A stretch of 64,000 nt of DNA from Vigna angularis (lineage: Eukaryota > Streptophyta > Magnoliopsida > Fabales > Fabaceae): NCBI RefSeq assembly GCF_016808095.1, contig NC_068970.1, forward strand, positions 43,931,630-43,995,629, in the 5' to 3' direction. Made by a program: the position numbers and the translations under genes. The notes beneath the pieces were generated by a model. That model ran no database searches and was not told where the DNA came from. It worked only from the letters and a program-made list of their open reading frames with translations. Shown here piece after piece: positions 1-13,376 of this stretch. Every line of letters begins with the position of its first letter. Position 1 is the stretch's first letter.

Positions 1-2100
1 CATTAATTTGTTCTTTTTTTTATCTAAAATACCATTTCTTACCTATTTGTATTTGTCGACATGTTTTTAGAACTGAGGGTCAGGATGTAAGCCTTTTGGA
101 AGCATTTGGAAATTAAAATCTCTAAACATCCTGGGCATCCCCTGCTAAGTTTCCTTCCTTACAAATGTTAGAATTTATGATAGACAGAAATGCAATAAAC
201 TCTTTAATCAAAATAGATCACAATATCTTACAATAATAAAGCGGAAATGTATATGATTCACATGGGAAACAATGAATAAATAACCTGAGTTGGTTTTTGA
301 TCTTTCCTACGTAGAGCACGTTTAATTTTCTCAAGATTTTCTTTTCTGATAGAGATAAAGAGAAAGAAACATGAATGATACCATGTGCTCACATATGGGG
401 ACCATGACCCTTTAAATAAACATCTGACAATAATTATAATTTGGCCTCTTCAACAAATTAAAATTATTGCTGATGTCTACACAATATTCTTTCATGACAA
501 ATATATTTTTAACCATATTTATCTTAATTAGACCACTTTATGAAGTTGGCTAATAAAATATAATGATCCTAACACATTTGATAATTGTTATATATATATA
601 TATAAAGTGACCCAAATTGCTAACACAAAAATATATATTGCATGAAAGAGGACTAAACCTTCTTCCACTCTTCTCCATTCCTAAACTTAAAAGGCACTCT
701 TTTCTATCAACTTCACCCTTTTCTCCTTCATAGACCCTTCATCAAACCTTAAGTGTCCTGATTAAACAAGGTAATATTTTAGGATTCATGAGACAAGATT
801 TTAGCATCAAGTCATTGATTTGCCTTTTTCTTTTCCTTTATGTAAACTTTGTTTTTTCAGTTGTTTCGTAAACCTATTGATGTGGGTTGAAGAAAAGGTA
901 AAACATTTCGTTTTTAGAAGGCTTTGCTTGCATGATAAAATGTCTTTACACTGATCAAATATTACTATTAAACTCTTTGAAATGACCTAGTTGCTATTTA
1001 GTTCTTAAGAAGTGAGAATTATAACTTTCAAATGCAAGTAAAATACTTCAGATAATTTAGACATGAAATTTCAAAATTGCTTTTATGGATTCATAGGGTG
1101 ATATACCCACGATAGGAAATGGGGGCAAAGAGTTGAATACATATTGTTCAAAGTTGGTGTATAATAAATAAATAAATGAAGTTAAATAGATATTTTAACT
1201 AAAAATAATATGTTTTATTAATTATACAATTTAAAAAATTTATTTTGGAAAAAATAAAATTTGGTAAATAACCATTCAATTAAAAAGATATTAAATAGTG
1301 TTATGTATTGTTATATATTTGATATTATTATATATTTTTTATATTATTAAATATTATTAGGGTCTCTTAAGTGTTGAAACAGAAGATGAATATTTTTGGA
1401 CAAAATACTCTTTTGATACTTCATTTTTGTTTGCTGATATTAGTTTTGTGGTTGTGGTATCCACTTTCAATTATCGTGGTTTATCACAAGAGCAAATGAC
1501 TGTAGGTATTGAGAAAGATACACAGCATTACAAATAATGATAAAAAATCTGGAGATATTTGAAATAGTCTTTTAGTTTTATATTTTTCCTTTTCAATAAA
1601 ATTTATAGTTATAAAAAAATTTTCAGATTTCCAATAAGTTTTATTATAGAATGTATGTTAATTATAAATTCTAGAAAATTAAAAATTGAAGTGTTATATA
1701 TTTTTATACCAGAGCAATGGTTTTGTATCTAGGGAATGTGGGGATTAAGCTTATTGTACATATATTGTGTACTGTCTATCTGAATATGAATGTGTTGTTG
1801 TATTTGTTTAACTACATTTTTTTAGTATTTATTTTAGGTATTATAGAGGAAAGACATGTAAGAAGATATTCTTATCTTTTTACGTACATTTTCGAAGATG
1901 AAAATTTGATTTTGGTAAAATTATAATAATTAGATTGTTAAATGAGGTTAAGTAGATATTTTAACTAAAAGATAATATGTTTATTAGTTATATAATTTAA
2001 AAGATTTATTTTGTAAGAAATAAGATTTGATGTATAATATTTAATTTTTCTGATTTTCAGGTTAAATAAATTATGAAATTATAAAATGATTGAAATAATT
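1..2100. other. AT-rich intergenic DNA
   Basis: No supportable gene was seen. A TA-repeat ending in a TATAAAG-like box (about 590-607) is followed by a CT-rich stretch (about 657-735), a GT donor-like site at 771, an acceptor-like TTTTTTCAG near 860 and another GTAAAA donor near 898. This is the layout of a promoter with short untranslated exons, but no reading frame follows. The rest is AT-rich with only random short ORFs. Confidence 0.4.
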
Positions 2101-3500
2101 TTACATTTAAATTACGACAGTTCAAAATGTCGTATTATTTAAGTATCGATTTTTGCATTGAAATTCTTTTAAAATAATAAAAAAAAATGTATGTAGTTTT
2201 AATTGCCATTATTGGGCATACATTAAATGGTGGGTTTGGCAACTGTTCGCGTAAGATCGTTATATTATACATGGTGACGGTAAGATCTATTGTAGTATGC
2301 GGACCTACCACACACATAAAATGTATCATAAGCGTCATTATATACAACAAATATATATTGGCTAATGCTCCAATTCACGGAGGTAGACTACGTTAAATAT
2401 ATTGTCTTGGTAACATGATAAAATGGTATTTTATAACCACGTAACACATAAAAAGACGCCATGGACTTAAATAATTTTTAATTTAAAAAAGCTTTTTTTG
2501 GATTTCATTAATTCTAATTAATTTGATTTCTAATTAATTTAAAAATCAATTAATTTCCTTTTACACTAAATTAATTTCTTTCTCCAGTAAATTAATTTTA
2601 TTTTTAATTAATTTTATTTTTAAAAACAAAATGCAAATCCCTATTTCAACTTGAATAAACCATGCGTCTCAAATCAGAAGAAATCACATAAACCCCCAAA
2701 ATTTGATGAACAACTGAAATCCTAAAATCGCAAAATTAGAAGGAGAAGGAGGATTTCGTCGTGAATCAAAATCTACAGAAAAGGAAACCAAAATCATCCA
2801 CCCAAAATTGTTAGCTTGAAGCGAGAACAAAGAACCCAAAAGAAATCCCCAAACGACACCCTCGTCGCAACACGCAGAGGCCCTCTCCGCAAAACGCAAA
2901 AGCTATCGTCGCGCCATAATCGCGCCTCCGTTGCGCTTCAGTCGCGCCTTCGTGTTCACCCCCACAAAGCCTCTCCGTATGCGCGAGCCATGGATGAGTT
3001 TCTCAAGATTGGGTGGTCAGCGAGATCAGAGAGGAGAAGAAGCTTGAAGCTTCTGATTACGGAATCAAAACGAAAAGGAGGAAGGGGACCTATTGTCCGT
3101 GAGAGAGGCACCAAAAAGAAAGGGAAAAAAGTTTGAATTGCATGAATCAGATTTAGGGTTCACTTGTATTAGATTTAGGATTTTAGAATTAATAATTAAT
3201 AGCAATTTAAAGAAATCCTAATCAATTATAATTAAATAATTTAATTAGGATTAATAGAAAACCCTCATCTTAAATTCAAAGAATGTTTTTTAAATTAAAA
3301 ATCCTTTGAGTCTACGTAACGAGGTCTTTATGTCCACGTAATCATTTAAGTTCAAAGTATGTGTCTCACATTAAACGTCGTCCACAAAATTTAACGGCAC
3401 AAACTTTATTAATTCAATTTTACATAAAAGGGACCCAATTCAGCTCTTTCAAAACAGGGAGACCTAATTGATGCAAATATGTGAAAATAAGGACCTCCGA
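2100..3500. other. Intergenic, probable degenerate repeat
   Basis: A less AT-rich patch (about 2650-3140) lies between very AT-rich flanks. It has a 106-residue plus-strand ORF that is basic and low in complexity and matches no family I recognise. The stretch at about 3340-3500 (GGGACCCAATT, GGAGACCTAATT style) reads like a non-autonomous transposon terminus in legume genomes. No terminal repeats could be fixed by eye. Confidence 0.25.
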
Positions 3501-3649
3501 ATCTATTAAACCTTCTTTTAACATGAAAAACTGTATTAATTAAAAGTTTTGACATTTAAAATCGACGAAATTAAAACGAAGTTGTAACTTTATCAAAAAT
3601 ATAATTCATTTATAAAAATTTTAAATTAAAAAAATAAACTAAGAAATAT

Positions 3650-4480
3650 AAATAATTCATGTATCTTGTTTCTAAAAGAATAGCACAAAACTTTAAATAA
3701 ATCACCACTTTCCTCCACTCTCACGTTTGTATCATGTATTTGAAGCATTTGCAACATCCATTGTTCTCGTATAACTAAAGGTCATACGATCATCGCAAGA
3801 CACATACAACCACACAAACAAATATGGGTAAGTTGTAGTTAACACTACTAATAACAATATAATATAAACATAGCAAGTAAGCATAATTTAATATCCAACA
3901 TCCATCTACAACACTATCCTTACGAAAATTATCATTCTACACCATGATCGTCGTCAACACCTTCATCAGCCATATAATTACCATACTGTCAATGTCATCC
4001 AAATCAACATAGTTTCCAAACATATCATCATCATGAATCACCAACATCATCATGAAGGATCTTGGTCTATCTCCTGTACCCAACCTCACACATGTTATAC
4101 TGAACAGGTTCCCTCAAGTCGTCCCGCCCTCGCGGCTAAAGGACTTGTTTCCTTACTCCGCAAGAACTTACAAGTAAAAACGTCAGCACATCGCGCACCG
4201 AGTACTATACTTAGCAACGAGTCAGAGACCACGCAAAACATCATTCCCCTCATATAAAGAGGGGGCAACACTTGAACGTCATTATCTTTTCACACACAAG
4301 GCCAAAAACAACATTTTTCTCATGTCGCACGGTCGAAAGCCCAAAACCCAAGATTTACAAGATACAGGATAGACACGTCCATCTTCTCACACATATACTA
4401 CTAACAAGCAAAACTCACATATCTCAACTTCACCCTCAAAGATATATTATATCATAACCTCTGCCTAAATGTTTCAAATT
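3650..4480. repeat. Degenerate LTR fragment (same family as 28.2-29.7 kb)
   Basis: The segment has the same order of short motifs as the fragments near 14.3-14.7 kb and 28.4-29.0 kb: a CACAAACAAATATGGGTAAG-type block, a Met-poor C/A-rich stretch, then AACAGG..CGTC..GGACTTG and GAGACC..CATC..CCC near a small AGAGGGGG tract at 4256-4265. This suggests one dispersed LTR family. No coding sequence is present. The boundaries are approximate and the match was made by eye. Confidence 0.35.
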
Positions 4481-4893
4481 TTTCCATGTGAAAAAATGCA
4501 ATTAAGAAACCTATCTACAAAAAAAAAGATATATCAATGGCAAAGTTCACCAACACATTCATCACCTACATCATCAGCCCAACAAAAACCCTAAATGAAA
4601 CTAATAGAAACCTTACCTTCATCTTCACCATGGAATTCCTTCTTCTTAAGAAAAATCTCCTTTCTCTAGAAGTCGTGATTCCTCCGTTGGCAGCCTAACT
4701 CTGTCAAACATGCCAAAAACCCTTTATAAGCCACGATTCCAACTCTGTTTACTCGCAACCCACCTCTGTTCGTTTAGCCATTTCACAATCTTCTTCTCAA
4801 TCAATATTGCTCGCAATTCTTCTAAGTCACAATGCTCGGGATTTCAGTGTTTCACAATTCCCTTGCAACATACCTTTACAACTTCAAATTCAT

Positions 4894-5360
4894 AGTGTTT
4901 TTCAAAATGGGTTGAAACCGTGAGCCAACCTAGTCCACCACGGGTTCGGGTTGGGTTGAAAAAAATGTGAAATTTTGATGCGAGCCAATTTTGACTTGAC
5001 TCACTAAGAACCCGACTCACCCAAGTTGAGCTCTGACTCACCAACCCATTTTTTTTAATAAAATGAAATTAATTAATTATTCAATGAAACTAAAAACATT
5101 TCAATTCAAACCCTTATTCGCAAAATCCTTTTTTATATTAATTAGTCCAATTATTATTATTTCAATTTGATCGATCAACGTAACCTGTTATAAGAATCTT
5201 GAAGAAAATGGTGAAAAAAAAATTGAGTCAATGAGTCAACCCGTTTAACCTACCAATTTATGGTAGGTTAAGTCGAATTTAAATTTTTTCGACTCATTTA
5301 TAAATGAACTGGGTTGAATTGGCTTACCAAGTAACCAACTTGTCCCGTTTTGACATCACT
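4894..5360. mobile_element. hAT-like MITE
   Basis: The left end reads AGTGTTTTTCAAAATGGG and the reverse complement of the right end reads AGTGATGTCAAAACGGG. These are imperfect terminal inverted repeats of the AGTGATGTCAAAACGGG type known from plant hAT elements. The inside is rich in GGGTT / AACCC words and holds no ORF. The 8-bp flanks do not match as a target duplication, so the copy is old or my ends are slightly off. Confidence 0.45.
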
Positions 5361-5448
5361 TTATTTTTTTTAGGGTAAAACAATCCAAATTCTTATAACT
5401 TAAACGATACATTTTAAAAAATTATTTAAATAAAAAAAGGAAGAAAAT

Positions 5449-5745
5449 ATGTGTTACATAGGTGTTAAAATCTCATACACTAAGTTAGAACATCTATTGC
5501 CACATATGATCAAGTTAAGGTTTTCTTAAAATATTATTTAACTAAACAAAGAAGACAACATGTGTCACACATATGTTAAAATCTCATACACTAAGTTGGA
5601 ACGCCAATTGCCACATATGATCAAGTTAATGTTTTCTTAAAAAATTATTTAACTAAAAAAAGAGAAGACAACATGTGTCAGACAGGTGTTAAAATCTCAT
5701 ACACTAAGTTGGAACGTCGATTGCCACATATTATCAAATTTAACA
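5449..5745. repeat. 112-bp tandem repeat, about 2.7 copies
   Basis: Units start at 5449, 5560 and 5673 (steps of 111 and 113). Each begins ATGTGT(C/T)A(C/G)A and contains TAAAATCTCATACACTAAG, a CCACATAT(G/T)ATCAA block and an AT-rich tail. The third unit is truncated. A degenerate partial unit may lie just upstream (about 5385-5448). Confidence 0.8.
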
Positions 5746-6419
5746 GCGTTGAAGAATAGAGACCAAAGTTTTTAGAAAACATGAGAACCAAACAATGCAA
5801 AAGTTTCAACCAAGGATCATTGCCAATTTTACGCCAAACTTCATGCAGGGACCAAAAACCCTTTTTCCCTTTTCCAACTTCGCAAAATAGTAAAACAAAT
5901 CTGATATCTGATTAAAATCGAAGATCAGAAATTATTTTAAAAATGAATTTAGGTATCTAAAACAAACTTAAATTGACTTGCATAATCTCTTAAGAGTAGT
6001 ACTAAAACATTGATCAAAATCACTGTTAATTTTTTTCCCCAAGATAAAAACATTAATCAGTTTGTGACAAACGTATGCGTTTGATTGAGAATGAGATAAC
6101 CAAGGATGTAAACACTTCAATAGGCATTGCCAAAAAAAACGGTATACCGTACGTCTGAACATGCAAACTTCAATCACACAGTGGATATTAGTGAGTGAGA
6201 GATGACAGATAAACTCATATTCCAAGCTAATCTGAATCTGACATGAAACCATAAAATATTCGCCCATCTTAAAGTTGTGACAAGAATTTTAAACTATCCT
6301 CAGACAGCACAAATTATTTAGGCTACATTGAATTCTGAATTTCAAGAAAAGATTATTTGACCATAATGTACAAACAAAAGAAATAAGCACCGAAAAAGCT
6401 GCAACAGTGAAGTGTGAGT
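5746..6419. other. Spacer and 3' flank of the subunit F gene
   Basis: The left half (to about 5870) carries GGGACCAAAAACCC-type words common in legume transposon ends. The right half is the downstream region of the minus-strand V-ATPase subunit F gene and should contain its 3' untranslated region. No separate gene was seen. Confidence 0.4.
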
Positions 6420-9400
6420 TCAGCGTCTCCCAGATGCAACCGATTCGGTATTAAAGAGATACTTCACTCGTGACAGAACTGAATCATGTGCCGGATCATA
6501 AGGATGGTCTTTAGAAGGGATCTCGAGAATTGCAGGAACAGGCTTGTTATAACTATCAACCAAAAACCTTATCATATTTGCAACCTGCACAACGAAAGAA
6601 AGTCTAAGATCTTTGAATTTTTGTAAAACATGCTGGTAGAGCACGGGTTGCGGGTAGAAGGGTCGTAACCCAAGCTTACTGAACAAGTAAAAGTCATATA
6701 TGCGCGAAGATGGCGAACAAAAGAATAAAGTAAACCAAATACAATTTGAATCTCGGGCAGGATAACATGAAGGCTACAAGACAACAAAAGAAGAAATGAA
6801 GCTAATAATTTAATCAAATGTGAGAAACTATGTAACTTGGCAACAGTTAAACACACAGTATTACTTCTGAAAAGCAGCTACTGAGAGTGATATATTGCCC
6901 CTCGGTCAGACCAGTAAAACTCAACTATTGAATGGCATTATTCATTGTGCAATTTGTTCATTAAAATCCTCATGCAAATTTGGAACCTCCTTCCAGATTG
7001 TCCGAATTCTCACGATAATGACTTTGATTATGATGCAGAATATGTGCTAAACTACAGCTAACAGTAAATAAATAGGCTTACAGAAATACTAAGATCTGTT
7101 TCAGTCCATATGAAGTAGGAAAACAAATGCAGATATAGTGTTAATTAACAAGCAAGCACACAACAGCCTGAACCATTTATTATAATCATGAAATATGTAC
7201 TTACATATTGGCTAATCATCACAATTGCAATATCCTCCCTTGTTGTAAATTCTTTGAATGCATCCTCAATTTGTTTGACAGTTGTTTCTGAAAATCAAAT
7301 CAAGACAAAACAAGAACATAAAGTAAAATCAACTTGATTCCAAGCTGATCAAACATAGAACGAGACACTTCTGACACAAATGTTATAGTGTAAATCTGTA
7401 GTAACCCAAGCACTATCTGCAGTTTTAGCCGGATCAAACCAATAGTTTCTAGGATATCCACTAATAACCAGTGAGAAAAAAAAAAAAGGATACACAATAA
7501 AAGTATAAGTCAAATTCTTACAATGACAAGTGTCTATGGCATAAAAAGTATTCCCTGTCCTTTCTCATGTACTGCGGATAAGGAATATGAACTTTCATAT
7601 AGAAAACCTTAAGGCCTGTTTTCTTTCTTTAAAACGTTTTGTTTCAATTTCCTATTTTCACTAAATTAGGAAAATGTTATTTTGTTTTAAAAAATTTATA
7701 TAGCAAATGTGAAAACAACCGGTGCAAAACTTTATAAACAAGAAACAAAGTGAAAACAAGGTAGCATTTTTGGAACTGTTAGTGAAAACTACATGTACAA
7801 ATCTTCAATAGAACACATACCGTAACAGGAACATAGGTATATTTTTCTTTATTGGGTATCACAATTTGGATGGTAACTAAAAAGGGTAGGGAGTCACTTC
7901 ATTCCCAATGCACAATTTAACAAGAAAAAGATTGTGGTTTAAGGGATTGATACGAAACATACACAAAAGATTATAGAATAGCAGGTAAAATACAGTTCAA
8001 TGGCATACTTGCATCCACAATGAGGTAATTTGTCTTCCTACGTATGTCAACATTTCCCACTCCAGCCAACAGAAACCCAACTACAGTGTCCTGTGTAAAG
8101 TAAAGTAGTCACTGTAAACCTTTAGTATGTTTTAATCATTTCACTCATAATACCAATTACAAAAAAATACAAAAATAACAGAATGGGGAACTGGTGCAGT
8201 CATTGGAACATTAAAACATAATCTTAAAGTATAAAATATCTAATAATTGGTTTCAATTTTATTGGGGTTAATTTCTTAGTAGAATGGCTGTTTATTTTTA
8301 ATTTTTTTAGTAAATTTTTAAGCAATAGGGATATTTCAGAACTCTTCTGTTAAGGTTGTAAAGTCAAGAATTTAATTGTGTTGAACTGTCAATGTATGGG
8401 TTTTTTAGTTGTTTTTTTCTCTATTTTTGGGGTTCGATTATGTTAGTTAAAAGATGAACCTATAATAGGTCGGACACTAGTACTTAATTGATGCACTCAA
8501 CTATCATATTATGAATAGACGATCAGCTTATATCTTACCATGGCAGCAAATATATCTCTCTTCGTGCATCTGAGTGTTATGCAATCAATCAAATGCTGGA
8601 TACCCAAGACCCTAAGTGTGACACCTCGGTTAATTTCTCTTTTACCCAAAATTTCTAAATCTTTTTCTTTCCAGTTTTTCAGGTTACATATTTAATTCTT
8701 TGGATGAGAACAACAACTTCACGACTCCGTTTTCTTTTCCAAAATCCTTGTAATTATTGCTTGGTCTACTCAAAGAACTGTCAAATAATAAACAGCCAAA
8801 TTAGCTTCTTGCACAGCATCTAAATTCTGATAAACTTGACTCTCGAACAACCAAACCCATCATGGCTTACAACCCTTGGCTTCATATATCCTCAGGAAGC
8901 TAGTAACTCAATCCACTGTTATTATAACTCAAAATGTCTGAACCATATAAGAAACTTTAAGCGTAACCTGCCAAATCGTAAGCCTTTTTATTGCTCTGTA
9001 CCGAGTCACAGAATGGAATATATTTTTTATTTTTAATTATCCCGCATGCAGTGGTGCTTAATCACGAGCAGACTGATGGCAAAAGAGAGCTTCAAAATTA
9101 TTGCAACTTTCTCTAGCATTGCGGCAATCATAAACAAACTAGCTCGGATGATTTCGTAGCAATAAACCTCCACATAAACATTGCTGAATCCTAATTATAA
9201 TATCATCTACTTTAAGTCTTTTAGACAACATGATCCCAAGATAGAAGGCAACTTCTATATTTGCACAAAATACTCAACAATCATATCTCACGAAGCAACA
9301 ATCAGCATAATTCAACTGAACATACTCTAATTTCCCAAGTTACAAATTAAAGTAGAGTTAGTGAGTTATATTTATACTCAATACTTATTTCAACCTTCAC

Positions 9401-9570
9401 AAATTGAAATTTTAAATGTGCCCGGGAAAACTTAAAAGGCATGCATCACAAACACGCAGTATTTGTTGTTCTGCAGTAAAGAAAGTGTACAATCTCCGCA
9501 TTCATACCTCATCTGCAATCATGGCAATGAGTGCTGAATTGTTGCTAGGAATTTGAACTCTGTTGGCCAT
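6420..9570 (-). CDS. VHA-F: V-type proton ATPase subunit F
   Basis: The product is subunit F of the V1 sector, a small central-stalk protein that couples ATP hydrolysis to rotation of the vacuolar/endomembrane proton pump. The coding sequence joins four minus-strand exons: 9570-9508, 8090-8009, 7287-7205 and 6584-6420. All introns are GT-AG and phases match. The spliced product is 130 residues, the usual plant length. It starts MANRVQIPSNNSALIAMIAD, then EDTVVGFLLAGVGNVD, a KTTVKQIEDAFKEF stretch, REDIAIVMISQYVANMIR and a C-terminal EIPSKDHPYDPAHDSVLSR block, all hallmarks of the family. The start is fixed by the family N-terminus. No disrupted residue or frameshift was seen, so this looks like an active single-copy housekeeping gene. 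Short ORFs inside its introns are not coding. Confidence 0.96.
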
Positions 9571-10190
9571 TTGGTATGACTACTAAAAATAAGGGAAACA
9601 ACAGACGTCAGGGGTATTAGTTAGAGAGTAACCATTATAAAGCAATAAAATTTAAATGATATTTCCTTCCTAAATCAAATCATATTATCCATTCATAATT
9701 ATTTTGCATGCAAAACTCCTCTCGGAATAATTTACCCCAATTTTTAATGGGAATCCCAAAACTAACCTCACCAAAAAATTGTAATTCTAACGCAATCTGA
9801 GTGCTTCTAAACAGTAAATAATCACAGATCTTAGACACTTTAGACGTGATCCACTAAAATTACGATCCCTTTACTAGTCGTTAATCGCAATCAAAAGATC
9901 TATACATTGACAAATGGAATACGAATTGGAGCATACGTACAATAACCTAGATTCTACTTAAGTGAATTTAAACGAATTATGCACAGAAATTCCTCATAAA
10001 GGACCGAAGTAACCGATACCAGCATCTAAAGAACTGAATTCCAACCCAGAGCATAGAATAAATAAAACGCACCAGATCGGAAAACCGACAAGGCAGAGGG
10101 CGGAGACAACGGAGGATCTCACAGAGTACGGCGGCGCGTGGATGGAGTCAGGGAGGAGTCCGGTCTTTTGTGGAGCTCCAACAATTATGA
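9571..10190 (-). other. VHA-F: 5' untranslated region and leader intron of VHA-F
   Basis: Upstream of the start codon the minus strand shows a good acceptor (TTATTTTTAG at 9583-9592) leaving only 12 untranslated bases before ATG. A matching donor (CTG|GTGCGT) lies at 10073/10072, next to a GC-rich leader (about 10073-10180). A 490-bp leader intron (9583-10072) is therefore likely. The transcription start is not fixed by the sequence. Confidence 0.6.
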
Positions 10191-11480
10191 ATTCTATCAG
10201 TTTCGACCTTGTTCTCTCACCCTTTTTCAGCCGTTTTAATTTTCTATTTTTTTCCCTTTATTATTATGCTGTGTAATGAAAATTAAAACTCCCTTTTTTA
10301 GAAAATGTAAACCAGTCTAACATTATTATAATCTCAACTAATTTTTCATAACATATAACTAAATATTATATTTTAACATATTAAGAAACGCAAATATATT
10401 GTAAGGGTAAAATCATAACAAAATGTGAAGATTAAAAAGCGAGTAAAGAAATTTGTCCTTAATAGTCATAAAAAAATTATTTATAATAAATAATAACTAT
10501 CTTTAATAATTATAATATTATATAATTAATAAAAATATTTATTTCATATTATTTTTTATGTTATAATACTTATAATATCTAATTTTTAATTATATCTTTG
10601 ACATTTATTATCATAAAAAACATATACACATGTTCATAATATTGTATAAAATATTAACTAAAATCATAATAGAAACCAGAGTATTGACTGTAATATTCAA
10701 TTAAATATTTTATTGATTTATTTCTTAAATTTATTTAAAAATTTTCAAAATTTAGTAATTTTCATATAATATTTTTCAAATGTCAAAATTTTATTTATAA
10801 AAATATATAAATTTGAAGAAGCTAAACATAATAAAATTAAAAGAAATTATTTGTATTTTTATACTCCATCTTACATATGAGATGGACATGTTGGCCTTCT
10901 ATAATTGTGAGAACAAAGAGATGAGGAATTAAGAAGAATGAAGTAATCTAAATCATGCATGGATATGTTGTAGAGTTGTTAATTTGGCATCTCTTACATG
11001 GTTTAATACTGATTCACACAAGTTAGAACCAGCAAAACTCATGGGTCAAAAAGTCTCTTTTTAAAAAAAACTTACGGAACCAAAATATTCACAAAAATGT
11101 TCATTTTGAATACAAGAAAAAATATAATTAATTCTTAATTTGTCATAAATCTAAGTGCTTTTAATTTGTGAAAGAACTATATACAAACATTTCAATCAAA
11201 CTAACATAGACTTTGTAAGATGTTTCAATAAACTTGATTGTTTCTTTATATAGTTTTCCTTGACTGGTAATACATATTTAGTTTTCCTTGACTAGTTAAA
11301 CATATTTGTAAAGTATATGAAATAATAATTTAATTTTGTTGTGCGAAAAATTCATCTAAATCTAAATAAAAAATAAATAAGACATCTTTTTTTATTATAT
11401 GTTGCTTATTTCTCTCAAATAATCAATATACATATATAATAAACATATATTTAGTAATTATAAAAATCTTTAGTGTGAAT
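10191..11480. other. AT-rich intergenic DNA
   Basis: The first ~150 bp are probably the promoter of VHA-F (minus strand). The rest is A/T-rich with no ORF of note, no clear repeat and no RNA gene that I can support. Confidence 0.5.
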
Positions 11481-11522
11481 TTTATTAAAATTAATTCAAT
11501 ATTCTCACATTTTGGCTAGACT

Positions 11523-12926
11523 TTCTTTTTTCTTTAGTTAATTTATTATTATTCCTTATTTGTATTTTGAGCTTAACCCATATTTCTTTTATTATAAATA
11601 GAGTATCCTATGTGTATATTCAACACAAGAGAGATTAATCTTATAATATTAAAGTTTAGGTTAGAGTTAGGTTAAAGTTTATCCTATCGAAATTTGTTAG
11701 GCATATCATTCAACCCACTATTGGGTCACTATCAGACCACCCACTAATGTATAGTCTCATGCTCGAGATGTATATACCTTGGCCTGAAGGAGGTGTTGGA
11801 AGTCCCACATCGACTAGAGATAAGGTCAATTTATAGTATAACAAACACATTTTGTGGGATGGAGTTAGGCTTAAAGTCCACTTCTTAATATGGTATTTAG
11901 AGCTTGGTTCTTTTGAGAAAAAAAAAATTGTCTCTGCCACTACACCTGTCGTTGCCAACAGTGGCGTCGTTTACTATTGTCGGCAACACCATCGTCTACC
12001 GCTGTCACTACAAGAGTTCTAGTTTCGACCGATGATAACACGATTTTTATTCTTTTGGTCAAGCGACCACCGTGTCATCAATGATGCCTTCATCGGAGCT
12101 CTTACACGTTCTCAACACCTATTGAAGTTGCAGATTTGCTCTATTTTCTATCATGTGTGGTGGCATGTCTTGTGTCCTCTGAAGCAGTGATTCAGAGCGT
12201 CGAAGTCATTGTTTTTCCTTTTTCAAGTTCGTTGTGTGTGGTTGCATGTCCCGTCTCCTCTCAGGCACCTATCAGAGTGTCGAGGTTGCTCCTTTTTCTC
12301 TTTCAAGTGCCTTGATTGGAGAATATTTGATTTTTAAGGTTTCTCTTTCCTGTTTAACAATTGTTTCTTTCGTTATTGTCTCTTCTGAACTCCCTTCTAT
12401 TACCATTGCATTTGACCCGTCCAGATATGTTTTTTCTCCTATGGTAAAGATGTTTTTTGTTAGTTTATTTATAGCCGTTGTGACTCTTCAACAATGACTT
12501 CTTTATCCACTCGATGTTAACAATGCATTCCTCAATGACGATTTGCAAGAAAAGATTTATATACAGTAACCTCCCAAATTTGTTGCTCAGAGGGAGTCTT
12601 CTGGGTTGATATTTTATCTTGTATGTCGTCTTTGCAAATCATTAACAATTTGGTGTCACTCGAGTGCAAAAACAGATATTTTCACTAAGTCTTTATTAAT
12701 TATATTAGTAACAAGCTCGTAAGCTCGATACATATGAACTTGAGGGACAGTGTTAAATATATTATATTTATCTTATCTTTATTTTTTATCTTTAGTTAGT
12801 TTGTTATTATTCGTTATTTGTATTTTGGACTTGGCCCATATTTATTCTATTATAAATAGAGTACCTCATGTGTATATTCAACATAAGGGAAATTAATCTC
12901 ATACATAATTTTCATTGTATTCAACA
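11523..12926 (+). mobile_element. Ty1/Copia retrotransposon relic with short LTRs
   Basis: A 176-bp 3' LTR (12751-12926, TGTTAAATAT...TTCAACA) contains a TATAAATAGAGTACC promoter box and follows a polypurine tract (TTGAGGGACAG). A diverged partial 5' LTR lies at about 11523-11650. Between them the plus strand keeps a reverse transcriptase scrap (LDVNNAFLNDDLQEKIYIQ, 12509-12565) and the end of RNase H (KTDIFTKSL, about 12670-12700). Most of pol is deleted. A second Copia-type LTR start (TGTTGGAAGTCCCACATCG, 11794) and a decayed tRNA-iMet-type primer site (TGGTATTTAGAGC, 11891) show nesting or recombination of two related elements. It is not functional. Confidence 0.75.
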
Positions 12927-13370
12927 ATCGCAATGTACTAAGTACTACTTTATTAAATGCTACAAGTTTTCCTTTCTAAGAAATTGATAAATTTAATAAA
13001 TAGATTATAGTTAGTAACTATATTAAACTATATATTTTATATTTTATTTAATAACATAATAATAAGTTTGATATAAAAATATTGATTTAAATATAATAAA
13101 ATTACAACTTGTTAGACTATCTCATAAAATATATAATTTTATACGTATACATAAATGATATTGTTTTTAAGAGTTAATTAAAGTCTTAGAGTAGATAAGG
13201 AAATAAACTTTTCTAGAAGAACCTTCATAATTGATGTATTTCCAAAATGGTTATAGTGGATTATCTTGTTTCTTTAGGAAGTGATATATTTTAAGATAAT
13301 TATTGTTAAAATCAATAAACATGTCATCTATAATTTGTGATTAATTACAATTGGTATGAATTTTAATATG
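12927..13370. other. AT-rich spacer
   Basis: Only A/T-rich sequence was seen here, with no ORF, repeat or RNA gene that I can support. Confidence 0.5.
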
Positions 13371-13376
13371 ATAAAT

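Noticed and set aside
2816..3136. 106-codon basic plus-strand ORF
   Set aside because: Basic, low-complexity composition, no start context or neighbours supporting a gene, and it overlaps an opposite-strand ORF of equal quality.
8836..9036. 66-codon ORF inside the V-ATPase gene
   Set aside because: It lies in an intron on the opposite strand and has no similarity to any family I know.
12234..12497. 87-codon ORF in the Copia relic
   Set aside because: It lies between the primer site and the reverse transcriptase scrap but does not read as gag or protease in that frame. It is probably fortuitous.
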